A stretch of DNA of 64,000 bases, taken from positions 2,597,480 through 2,661,479 of the forward strand of contig NZ_LMCU01000001.1 in NCBI RefSeq assembly GCF_001424905.1, in the 5' to 3' direction. Below the pieces are notes generated by a model that was not told the origin of the DNA, ran no database searches, and saw only the letters and a list, made by a program, of their open reading frames with translations. The first letter of the stretch is position 1, and every line of letters begins with the position of its first letter. The translations under genes and the position numbers were made by a program. This stretch comes from Leifsonia sp. Root112D2 (GTDB lineage: Bacteria; Actinomycetota; Actinomycetes; Actinomycetales; Microbacteriaceae). Below are positions 7,540-14,656 of this stretch, piece by piece.

Positions 7540-8832
7540 TTGTCCGATTTGCGCGACCCCGATCAGGCTTCCGTGCCGGAGCCGGATTCTTCCGCTCACA
7601 AGCCGCTGACCATCGTCATCGGCGCCGACACCTTCTCGCCCGACGTGAACGGTGCCGCCCGCTTTGCCGAGAGGCTGGCATCCGGTCTGGCGGCCCGCGG
7701 TCACGATGTGCACGTCGTTGCGCCGGCCGCCTCACGCAAGCACGGCACGTGGACCGAGACGTACGAGGGCCAGGACATCACCGCCCATCGTCTGCGCAGC
7801 TACCGCTGGTACCCACACGACTGGCTGCGTTGGGCTGTGCCGTGGCGCATCAAGCAGAACAGCGCACGCATTCTCGACGAGGTCAAGCCCGACGTCGTGC
7901 ACTTCCAGTCGCACATCGTCACCGGGCGCGGCTTGTCTGTGGAGGCCGAGAAGCGCGGCATCCGCATTATCGGCACCAACCACTTCATGCCCGAGAACAT
8001 GCTCGAGTTCACCGGCATCCCCAAGCCCATGCAGGAGTGGGCGATAGGCCTGGCCTGGCGAGCCGCGCGGCGCAGCTTCGTTCGGGCCGAGGCGGTTACG
8101 TCGCCCACCAAGAAGGCCGCAGAGTTTCTGGAGAAATACACCGGACTCACCGGGGTTCACGCGATCTCCTGCGGCATCGATGCCGACAATTACACGCCCG
8201 ATTTCGAGCCGCGTACGGCCAACCGCATTGTCTTCGTGGGCCGCGTCACGGGTGAGAAGCAGATCGACGTGCTGCTGCGCGCCATGACGCTGTTGCCGGC
8301 CGACCTCGATGCACAACTGGAGATCGTGGGTGGCGGCGACCAGAAGAAGAATCTCGAGCACCTGGCCGAGACCCTCGGCATCGCCGACCGGGTCACGTTC
8401 ACCGGCTATGTGACGGATGACGAGCTGCGGCAGGCATATACTCGCGCCACCGTGCTGGCGATGCCGTCGATTGCGGAACTGCAGTCGATCGTCACGATGG
8501 AGGCCATGGCATCCGGCCTGCCGATAGTGGCAGCCAACGCCATGGCGCTGCCCCACCTGGTGCACGATGGCGAGAACGGCTACCTGTTCACGCCCGGCGA
8601 CGCCGCAGACCTGGCCGATCGCCTGGAGCGCGTGCTGCGGGCCCCGGCAGAGCAGTTGAACGCCATGAAGAGCGCGTCGTTGAAGATCGTGGCGGCCCAC
8701 GACATCAAGCGCACTCTCTCGACCTTTGAAAGCCTGTATCGTGGTGAGCCGGTGGCCGATCCTGTGATGGATGCGGGTTCGCCGGTGCCGACTGCTGAGA
8801 AGCGGCCGGGGGGCGGTAGCTCAGCTGGTTAG
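7540..8832 (+). CDS. GT4-family glycosyltransferase (GPI-PimB-like)
   Basis: 430 residues from a TTG start with GTAGGGA nine bases upstream. The N-terminal acceptor domain opens with TIVIGADTFSPDVNGAARFAERLA. The C-terminal GT-B donor domain carries FVGRVTGEKQID (Arg and Lys for the donor phosphates) and the EX7E-like stretch around AELQSIVTMEAMASGLP. This is the GT4 group that uses NDP- or GDP-sugars, often on phosphatidylinositol or other glycolipid acceptors in actinobacteria; the acceptor is inferred, not shown. The last residues (GGGSSAG and the stop) are encoded by the first 23 bases of the downstream tRNA gene, so the tail is probably not under protein-level selection. Confidence 0.85.
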   Translation: MSDLRDPDQASVPEPDSSAHKPLTIVIGADTFSPDVNGAARFAERLASGLAARGHDVHVVAPAASRKHGTWTETYEGQDITAHRLRSYRWYPHDWLRWAVPWRIKQNSARILDEVKPDVVHFQSHIVTGRGLSVEAEKRGIRIIGTNHFMPENMLEFTGIPKPMQEWAIGLAWRAARRSFVRAEAVTSPTKKAAEFLEKYTGLTGVHAISCGIDADNYTPDFEPRTANRIVFVGRVTGEKQIDVLLRAMTLLPADLDAQLEIVGGGDQKKNLEHLAETLGIADRVTFTGYVTDDELRQAYTRATVLAMPSIAELQSIVTMEAMASGLPIVAANAMALPHLVHDGENGYLFTPGDAADLADRLERVLRAPAEQLNAMKSASLKIVAAHDIKRTLSTFESLYRGEPVADPVMDAGSPVPTAEKRPGGGSSAG

Positions 8833-8883
8833 AGCACTCGACTCATAATCGATCGGTCACGGGTTCAAGTCCCGTCCGCCCTA
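8810..8883 (+). tRNA. tRNA with anticodon CAT (elongator Met or Ile2)
   Basis: A 74-base cloverleaf. The acceptor GGGGCGG (8810-8816) pairs with CCGCCCT (8876-8882, one G-U); D stem GCTC/GAGC; anticodon loop CTCATAA; T loop TTCAAGT. It lacks initiator features. CAT is read as Met, or as Ile (AUA) if the C is changed to lysidine by TilS; primary sequence alone does not settle this, although the arm after the anticodon resembles E. coli ileX. The closing pair of the anticodon stem is a C-T mismatch. The 5' 23 bases overlap the end of the GT4 coding sequence. Confidence 0.9.
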
Positions 8884-8941
8884 CAAGTTAATGCGCCCCG
8901 CCTCACATTGCGGCATTTCGTGCCGAGAGTAGCGGGTAGCG

Positions 8942-8958
8942 CCCTGTAACAAACAGGG
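8942..8958. other. Short hairpin CCCTGT-aacaa-ACAGGG after the tRNA
   Basis: Perfect 6-bp stem with a 5-base loop in the leader between the tRNA gene and the receiver-PIG-L gene. There is no T-tract, so a terminator role for the GT4-tRNA transcript is only a possibility. Confidence 0.3.
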
Positions 8959-9052
8959 TGTCCCACCACCTTGATTGGGGGCGTAAACGCACCCGGTCGA
9001 GTACCGTCATCCGCATAGAGTGGGGTGACTTTTGATTCGAGCAGGGGGCTTG

Positions 9053-10063
9053 ATGTCTGATCCCTACCGGGTGCTGGTGATCGAGGACGACCTCGACGTG
9101 GCGCTCTACACGAAGACCGTGCTGGAGAAGCGCGCCGGATGCGAGGTGCTCTCCATCTCGGACCCTTCGCTGGTTCGTGCTGCCGTCGAGCGGTTGCGGC
9201 CCGATGTGGTGATCACCGATATCGAGATGCCGGGAGCATCGGGGCTCGACCTCATCTCCGAGATTCGCGCACAGCAGCCCGGAACGCCGGTGATAGTCAT
9301 GACGGCGCACGTCTCCGTCGACTATGCGGTTTCGGCCCTGCGCAACCAGGCCGACGAGTTTCTGACCAAGCCGATCGCATCCGCCGATCTGGTTTCGAAC
9401 GTCACCCGCCTCGCCGAGGCGTCGCGCGAATCGCGCGAACGGGAGGGAGCAGCGCAGGTTGTTCTCGCCATCGGCGCGCACCCGAATGATGTTGAGATCG
9501 GCGTCGGCGGCATCCTGGCCGCACATCGCTCAGCTGGCGACGAGGTGATCATTCTCACCCTGTCCAAGGGGGACCGGGCCGGCGGCGTGCGCGTTGCCTG
9601 GAACGAGGGTTCGGCATCGGCCGAGACGATAGGCGCGCGGCTGGTGCTCGAGGACAACGGCGAGACCGCGCTGAGCGGCTCGGAGCCGACGGCCGGGGTC
9701 ATTCGCCGCGCCGTCGAGGAATTCAAGCCGGCCATCGTGTACGTGCACAGCAAGCACGATCGCAGCCCCGACCATCGTGCCGTTCATGAGGCGGCGCTCG
9801 AAGCCACCGGCAAGGTGCGCACCGTCGCCTGCTACCAGTCCTCGACGGCGACGGTGGAGTTTCGTCCGACGCGCTTTGTGACCATCGACGGCTTCATCGA
9901 CACCAAGGTCGCCATGCTCGGCCACTACGCGATAGACGAGACCGAGCGACCCAGGTACCTCGAGGCCGAGTTCACTCGCGCCGTCTCGCGGTACTGGTCG
10001 CGCTTCGGCACGGGAACGCACTGCGAACCGCTGGAGCTCCTGCGCGATTCGGCGGATGTCTGA
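9053..10063 (+). CDS. Fusion: response-regulator receiver domain + PIG-L deacetylase-like domain
   Basis: 336 residues from the ATG at 9053, with CAGGGGG upstream; a TTG at 9032 is a weaker choice. Residues 1-125 form a CheY-like receiver: acidic EDD (11-13), phospho-acceptor Asp in VITDIEMPG (about 56), Thr in VMTAH (84), Lys in LTKP (106). A charged helix leads into a PIG-L/LmbE fold (about 134-330) with metal-site motif AHPNDVE (His143, Asp146) and a later SPDHRAVH. PIG-L enzymes are zinc deacetylases of GlcNAc conjugates, as in mycothiol or PI-glycan assembly. The usual motif is AHPDD; here the first Asp, the general base in MshB, is Asn145. First gene of a four-gene signalling unit with overlapping stops and starts. 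Confidence 0.85.
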   Translation: MSDPYRVLVIEDDLDVALYTKTVLEKRAGCEVLSISDPSLVRAAVERLRPDVVITDIEMPGASGLDLISEIRAQQPGTPVIVMTAHVSVDYAVSALRNQADEFLTKPIASADLVSNVTRLAEASRESREREGAAQVVLAIGAHPNDVEIGVGGILAAHRSAGDEVIILTLSKGDRAGGVRVAWNEGSASAETIGARLVLEDNGETALSGSEPTAGVIRRAVEEFKPAIVYVHSKHDRSPDHRAVHEAALEATGKVRTVACYQSSTATVEFRPTRFVTIDGFIDTKVAMLGHYAIDETERPRYLEAEFTRAVSRYWSRFGTGTHCEPLELLRDSADV

Positions 10064-10443
10064 TGGCCACCGCAACGCTGAACTCCGACCGGGTTAAGGT
10101 GCTCGTCGTCGACGACAGCGAAGACCTGCGCGGGCTGCTTCGCGCCCACTTCGAGCATGCCGGATGCGACGTCACGGTTGTCGAATCCGCCGAAGCCGCC
10201 ATCGAGGCATATACGGCCGACGACCATGATCTTGCCGTCATCGACCTGTTGCTGCCCGGGATGGACGGTTGGGCGCTCACGGAGCGCATCGGCGTCGACC
10301 GCCCGGACTGTCCCGTGGCCATCACGTCAGTACTCGACGCAGACGACTATCCACCGTCGAAGGGCGTGCTGCCGAAACCCGTGAACCGCGCAAGCGTGCG
10401 CGATGTTCTGCTCAAGTGTGTTCCTCGATGGGTGGCGCCATGA
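10063..10443 (+). CDS. Single-domain response regulator (CheY-like)
   Basis: 126 residues, receiver domain only. Acidic VVDDSED near residue 16, phospho-acceptor Asp in LAVIDLLLPGMDG (about 60) and Lys in VLPKPV (about 106) are all present, but the loop between the Thr/Ser position and the Lys is shortened. There is no output domain, so it must act through protein contact or as a phosphate relay. Its ATG overlaps the stop of the receiver-PIG-L gene (TGATG), and its own stop overlaps the next start (ATGA). Confidence 0.85.
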   Translation: MATATLNSDRVKVLVVDDSEDLRGLLRAHFEHAGCDVTVVESAEAAIEAYTADDHDLAVIDLLLPGMDGWALTERIGVDRPDCPVAITSVLDADDYPPSKGVLPKPVNRASVRDVLLKCVPRWVAP

Positions 10444-10838
10444 ATGAGACCGGCTCGGTGAGCGTGATCATCGCCGACGATGACCCTGACATCCGAGCGC
10501 TCGTGACGATCGCCACGACCCGCGCCGGCCTGAACCTCGTGAACGCACTGGGTGACGGGGAAAGCGCGTGGAACGCCATCCGGGATCATCGGCCGGATCT
10601 GGTGGTGCTCGATGTGTCGATGCCCGGCAAGAGCGGTGTCGAGATCAGCCGTCTGATCAGGGGGGAACAGTCGCTCAACGGCACAGACATCCTGCTGCTC
10701 TCGGCGGCGGTTTCCGAGACCGAGAAGCGTACCGGAATCGATGCCGGAGCCGATGAATACGTGATCAAGCCGTTCAGCCCGCGCGACCTCACCGAACGTC
10801 TGAGCGCGTATGCCGAGCGCATCAGGGCGCGCGCGTGA
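10440..10838 (+). CDS. Single-domain response regulator (CheY-like)
   Basis: 132 residues from the ATG at 10440, which overlaps the previous stop by 4 bases. A complete receiver: IADDDPDI, phospho-acceptor Asp in LVVLDVSMPGKSG (about 58), LLLSAAV and Lys in EYVIKPFSP (about 106). No DNA-binding or enzymatic domain follows. With the preceding receiver and the receiver-PIG-L fusion, it makes three phospho-acceptor proteins encoded beside one kinase, as expected of a branched or relay pathway. Confidence 0.88.
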   Translation: MNETGSVSVIIADDDPDIRALVTIATTRAGLNLVNALGDGESAWNAIRDHRPDLVVLDVSMPGKSGVEISRLIRGEQSLNGTDILLLSAAVSETEKRTGIDAGADEYVIKPFSPRDLTERLSAYAERIRARA

Positions 10839-12583
10839 GCCTGGGGCAACTCACCCCTCGATTGACCCTCGGAGCACCCTCTCCGCTGTTGAAGCAGTCC
10901 CCGACGGCGGCACTCTTCGCGTTGGCCGTCGTGGTCAGCGTGCTGATGCCGGCCACGGCCATCACCAATCTCGCCGGCTTCGTCATCGGGGCAGCGCTGG
11001 TCACGGTCGCGACGGTTCTTGCGGCTGTTCTCACGACCAACCCCGGGTGGTGGCGATTCGCTCTGATCGTGCCCGCCATCGATTTTCTGGCGCTCGGCGC
11101 TCTGCGTTACGGAACGGGCGGCCCGACCTCGATCTACGTCTCCTTCGTCATTCTCCCCGTCATCTGGTTCGCGGTTGAGGAGGGAAGGCGCAACGTTCTC
11201 TACGCCACGATCGGCACGGCAATCGCACTGTTCGTGCCCGCCGTGGTCGGCGACCATATGCTGGGCGAGCCGGCCGGCTGGATGCGCGCGATCCTGAGTC
11301 CCATCGTCTTCGGCGTGGCCGCCGGCGTCGCGAACGAGGTTTCGCGGCAGTCGAGGCACAGGCTCGACTCGCTCAGCCGTTTGGCGGACGAACGCACAGA
11401 GATGCTCGACGAGAGCCTGAGCCAGGCGCGTTCGCTGGCCGCAAGCGAGGCGCATCTGCGTGAACTCGAGTCTTTGATGCGCAATGTGTGGGAGGCGGTC
11501 AGCGAGCAGTCCGTGATAGGCACCTCCCTCACGGGCGAGATCGATGTCTGGAATCGCGGCGCGACCTCGATGCTCGGTGTCACCGTGAACCCATACCGGG
11601 ACGCCCGATACATGGAGGAATTCCACCTCGGCTCCGAGCTCGATGCGCGTGCGGCGAACCTGGAGTTCCTCGGCACCGAGACCGTGGCGAATCCGCGTTT
11701 CGCGGTGTTGGTCGATGGCGCGCGACGCGGCGAGGCCGATGCGGGCGAGTGGACGTACGTCGACGTGGAGGGCGGGCAGATACCCGTTCACCTCTCCGTC
11801 ACCACACGAGTGAACGATGAGGGGCAGCCAATGGGCTATCTGTTCATCGCGCGCGACCTCACGAAGGAGCGGGAGGTCTCCAGGCTCAAGGATGAGTTCG
11901 TCGGCCTCATCTCCCACGAACTGCGCACACCGCTTAGTTCGATTCTCGGCTATCTGGAGCTCATGCGAGACGATGATGAGGATGAACTCTCGGCCAGCCA
12001 GCTGCAGTATCTCGGCGTGGCCGAGCGCAACGCGAACCGGCTGCTTCGTCTCGTCGGCGATCTGCTGTTCACCGCCCAGGTCGAGTCTGGAAAGTTCCAG
12101 GTGGAGCGCAAGGCGACCGAATTGGGCTCGATACTGCAGGCATCCGTCGAATCGGCGCAACCGGTCGCTGCGACCGCCGGAGTCTCACTGCAGGTTCAGG
12201 TGCAGGGCGAGGCCGTTGTGCAGGGCGACACGGTGCGGCTCGGACAGGCCCTCGACAATCTCATCTCGAACGCACTCAAGTTCACCCCGCGCGGCGGCTC
12301 CGTGACCCTGGGTCTTGCCGTGAACGGGGCGGATGCCGTTATCTCGGTTGCCGACACCGGCATCGGCATTCCTGCGGCAGAACTCGACCAGCTGTTCGCC
12401 CGTTTTTTTCGCGCCACCACGGCCACACGCAACGCGGTTCCGGGCGTCGGGCTTGGCCTCGTGATCACGCGAGCCATTGTGCATGCGCACGGCGGTGAGA
12501 TGTCCGTTACGAGCCAGGAGGGCGCCGGAACGACCTTCAGCATGGTGCTGCCGCTACGACAGTTGACGGTCGTGCCCGACTAA
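10835..12583 (+). CDS. Membrane PAS-containing sensor histidine kinase
   Basis: 582 residues, GTG start overlapping the previous stop. Five to six membrane helices occupy about residues 27-165. They are followed by a coiled-coil stretch (175-215), a PAS domain (about 212-345, VWEAVSEQSVIGTSLTGEID onward), a HisKA domain with phospho-acceptor His in GLISHELRTPLSS (about 361) and an HATPase domain (N-box NLISNALKF, G1 ADTGIGIP, G2 GVGLGLVITRAIV). It is a class I kinase unlike the HisKA_3 kinase at 2480 and most likely phosphorylates one or more of the three receiver proteins of its operon. Its stop overlaps the convergent ferredoxin gene by 4 bases. Confidence 0.9.
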   Translation: MSLGQLTPRLTLGAPSPLLKQSPTAALFALAVVVSVLMPATAITNLAGFVIGAALVTVATVLAAVLTTNPGWWRFALIVPAIDFLALGALRYGTGGPTSIYVSFVILPVIWFAVEEGRRNVLYATIGTAIALFVPAVVGDHMLGEPAGWMRAILSPIVFGVAAGVANEVSRQSRHRLDSLSRLADERTEMLDESLSQARSLAASEAHLRELESLMRNVWEAVSEQSVIGTSLTGEIDVWNRGATSMLGVTVNPYRDARYMEEFHLGSELDARAANLEFLGTETVANPRFAVLVDGARRGEADAGEWTYVDVEGGQIPVHLSVTTRVNDEGQPMGYLFIARDLTKEREVSRLKDEFVGLISHELRTPLSSILGYLELMRDDDEDELSASQLQYLGVAERNANRLLRLVGDLLFTAQVESGKFQVERKATELGSILQASVESAQPVAATAGVSLQVQVQGEAVVQGDTVRLGQALDNLISNALKFTPRGGSVTLGLAVNGADAVISVADTGIGIPAAELDQLFARFFRATTATRNAVPGVGLGLVITRAIVHAHGGEMSVTSQEGAGTTFSMVLPLRQLTVVPD

Positions 12584-12927
12584 GCGGATGGACGCGGCGG
12601 GAAGGCCGCGACCAGTGGGGTATCCGCACCGACCGGCCCGATCTTGGATGCACCGCCCGGGTTGCCGAGCGGCGCGTTGCGACCATCGAGCACATCGGTG
12701 AAGAAGCGCGCATTGTCGTGGGTGTATTCGGTCCAGGCGGGGGGAAGATCGTCCTCATAGAAGATCGCCTCGACGGGGCACACGGGTTCGCACGCGCCAC
12801 AGTCGATACACTCGTCAGGATTGATGTAGAGGGAGCGGCCACCCTCATAGATGCAGTCGACGGGGCATTCATCGACACAGGCGCGATCCATCACATCGAT
12901 ACACGGTTCGGCTATCACGTACGTCAT
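12580..12927 (-). CDS. fdxA: 7Fe-type ferredoxin FdxA
   Basis: 115 residues. Cysteines at 9, 17, 21 and 25 and at 40, 43, 46 and 50 (CIDCGACEPVCPVEAI) give the paired 3Fe-4S and 4Fe-4S sites of the actinobacterial and thermostable 7Fe ferredoxins. The ~60-residue C-terminal tail with WTEYTHDNARFF is also typical. It is a soluble one-electron carrier. AAGGAG precedes the ATG. The leader shares an element with that of the regulator gene at 13483-14151. It is divergent from the truncated haemoglobin gene, which hints at a role in reducing that protein or in redox stress. Confidence 0.93.
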   Translation of the reverse strand: MTYVIAEPCIDVMDRACVDECPVDCIYEGGRSLYINPDECIDCGACEPVCPVEAIFYEDDLPPAWTEYTHDNARFFTDVLDGRNAPLGNPGGASKIGPVGADTPLVAAFPPRPSA

Positions 12928-12960
12928 GGCGCTCCTTGTGAACTGATTAAAACTAATGTA

Positions 12961-12990
12961 CTCCGGTTAAATGGAAAGCCAGAATCTTCG
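12961..12990. promoter_or_regulatory. Element shared with the 14170-14194 site, between fdxA and the haemoglobin gene
   Basis: Contains CTCCGGTTAAATGGA and CCAGAATCTTCG. The site upstream of the three-cysteine regulator has CTCCGCTAAATGAAC and CCAGATCTTCA in the same order, with small gaps. Such an A+T-rich match in a G+C-rich sequence suggests a common operator or promoter. It is 34 bases from the fdxA start and 27 bases from the haemoglobin start. Confidence 0.5.
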
Positions 12991-13016
12991 TCCACTTCCT
13001 GAAAGGCAGGTCGAGC

Positions 13017-13451
13017 GTGAGCGGGAGTGAGGCTGCGCTGCGCGACATCGCCGACCGAGACGACATCTCGGTGCTTGTCCGCTCGTTCTATGAGGCGGCG
13101 TTCGATGATGCGCTTCTCGGACCGATCTTCGCCGAGATCGCCCACATGGATCTCGACGCCCACATGCCCATCATGTGCGACTTCTGGCAGACGGTGTTGT
13201 TTCGGGCCGGCCTTTACCAGCGCAATGCACTCACCCTGCACGTTGCCCTGCACGAGCGGGCGCATCTCGAGCAGCGTCATTTCGATCGGTGGCTCGTGCT
13301 CTGGAATGCGACGGTTTCGCGACTCTACGCGGGGGAGAAGGCCGAGTTGGCCAAGCTGCAGGCGGCGCGTATTGCCGGCTCCATTCACCGTCGGCTGCAG
13401 GGGGAGTCCGGCAGCGACTTCGTGAGTATCCATCGGCGACCGACCGTCTAG
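13017..13451 (+). CDS. Group III truncated haemoglobin
   Basis: 144 residues, GTG start with GAAAGGCAGG upstream. The order of motifs, VRSFYEAAFDDALLGPIFAE, then CDFWQTVLF, then LHVALHERAHLEQRHFDRWLVLW, is that of group III (trHbP) globins. The proximal haem His lies in the segment around residues 75-83. These small haem proteins bind O2 or NO and are linked to nitrosative or oxidative stress. It lies divergent to fdxA and convergent with a cysteine-bearing regulator gene, forming a small redox group. Confidence 0.85.
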   Translation: MSGSEAALRDIADRDDISVLVRSFYEAAFDDALLGPIFAEIAHMDLDAHMPIMCDFWQTVLFRAGLYQRNALTLHVALHERAHLEQRHFDRWLVLWNATVSRLYAGEKAELAKLQAARIAGSIHRRLQGESGSDFVSIHRRPTV

Positions 13452-13482
13452 TGCACGGGCAGAGTGAGGCCGCTCGGCGTTG

Positions 13483-14151
13483 CTAGCCCAGCGTGCCGCG
13501 CAGGGTGACGGTGCACAGTTCGGGCTGTACGAACGGATGCAACTCGGCCTCGCCACTGTCGTGGCCGGTCTTCTCAAGCGTGCCCTGAATGAGTCCCCGG
13601 TGCACTGAGCACACGACGCTGGGATGGTCGAGTGCTGCCTCCCGGAACGGGCAGGAAAGCAATTGGATGGTGTGCCTGTCGTCGTCGCTTTCGAGCTCTG
13701 GCTCGAAGCCCAACTCGTCGAGCAGGGTGACGAGCGGGTCGACCGAGCGTGCAGTCGATGGTTGCGTATGTTCGGGAACGAGGGCTTGTGCCCACTGCTG
13801 GCCCGCCTTCACGGATCGGGCGCGACCGCCGTCGGGATCCGTCGCCAATGCGCCGGCGAGCACCTCGATGAGCTGTCGATGCACCGTGGACTGATGCACG
13901 GCCGGCATCGCGCGGTAGACGACGCGAGGGCGTCCGCGCCGCCCTTCGCGTTCGACGTCCCGCCGAATGAGATGGGCCGATTCGAGCTGGTCGAGGTGAA
14001 AGCGCACGGTGGTGATGTGCAGGTCGATATGCTCGGCGATCTCGGATGCGCCCAGCGGCACCGCGGACGCGGCAATGAATTCGAGCACGTCTCGCCTGGT
14101 GCGCGAGGCAAGCGCACTGTGCTGAGCACCGCCGTTGGAGACTATCGTCAT
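13483..14151 (-). CDS. Winged-helix regulator with three C-terminal cysteines (SufR-like)
   Basis: 222 residues. The N-terminal winged helix (about 15-85) contains ASEIAEHIDLHITTVRFHL as the recognition part and the wing EGRRGRPRVVYR. The C-terminal half holds Cys167, Cys181 and Cys213 in LLSCPFREAALDH, SVVCSVHRGLIQG and PELCTVTL. This layout recalls SufR-type regulators whose cysteines hold a Fe-S cluster, though the spacing differs and the ligand set is inferred. It may control fdxA and the globin gene next to it: its own leader carries the same element as the fdxA leader. Confidence 0.75.
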   Translation of the reverse strand: MTIVSNGGAQHSALASRTRRDVLEFIAASAVPLGASEIAEHIDLHITTVRFHLDQLESAHLIRRDVEREGRRGRPRVVYRAMPAVHQSTVHRQLIEVLAGALATDPDGGRARSVKAGQQWAQALVPEHTQPSTARSVDPLVTLLDELGFEPELESDDDRHTIQLLSCPFREAALDHPSVVCSVHRGLIQGTLEKTGHDSGEAELHPFVQPELCTVTLRGTLG

Positions 14152-14169
14152 CGTTTGAGAGTACCATTC

Positions 14170-14194
14170 TCCGCTAAATGAACCCAGATCTTCA
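14170..14194. promoter_or_regulatory. Element shared with the fdxA leader, upstream of the regulator gene
   Basis: CTCCGCTAAATGAAC followed by CCAGATCTTCA, matching 12961-12990 in order and orientation. It starts 19 bases upstream of the regulator start codon. Read on the minus strand, both fdxA and the regulator gene have the motif in the same direction, as expected of co-regulation or autoregulation. Confidence 0.5.
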
Positions 14195-14227
14195 TCGTCG
14201 GCAACGCCGGGCGCAACGGCTCGGGGA

Positions 14228-14551
14228 TTAGGCCGCGAGTTGGTTCAGTGGCACGTCGGCATAGCCGGGAAGACCCCCGTAGTACCCCGTCGAGCCGGGA
14301 AAGCCGACATGACCCGGGAACGCCGGTGCGCCCGGGTAGCCGGGGTTGGTGCGATAGCCATGGTCGAGACGCTGCAGCAGACGGTTATCAATGACGGTGC
14401 CCAGATAGTTGCCGTCGCGATCGACGGCGTCGTTGTCGTCCCAGGGAAACCAGCCGATCCATTCACCGGTGGTGTCGAACAGGTATTTGCCGTCGTATGC
14501 GGTACGAAAGGCGATCCAATTGCCCGCCATGTCGTAGAGAAAAGTAGTCAC
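14228..14551 (-). CDS. 4-fold beta-flower domain protein
   Basis: 107 residues from a GTG at 14551; in-frame sequence further upstream looks unconserved. Three to four short beta repeats are visible: FLYDMAGNWIAF, YLFDTTGEWIGWF and DAVDRDGNYLGTV. Each has an aromatic-D-x-x-G-x-hydrophobic core, the pattern of the 4-fold beta-flower family. A Gly/Pro/Tyr-rich tail (GYPGAPAFPGHVGFPG) ends the protein. There is no signal peptide. The family is common in actinobacteria and its function is unknown. Divergent from the polymerase gene. Confidence 0.65.
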   Translation of the reverse strand: MTTFLYDMAGNWIAFRTAYDGKYLFDTTGEWIGWFPWDDNDAVDRDGNYLGTVIDNRLLQRLDHGYRTNPGYPGAPAFPGHVGFPGSTGYYGGLPGYADVPLNQLAA

Positions 14552-14656
14552 GGTCGGGTCCGCCCTCTCATCTGTAGTCGACAGGAGTATAGCTGAATTA
14601 TCCTCGAGTTCTGTGATCTGCGCAATGGTGTCGGTGCCGAACGCGAGAATAGACGG

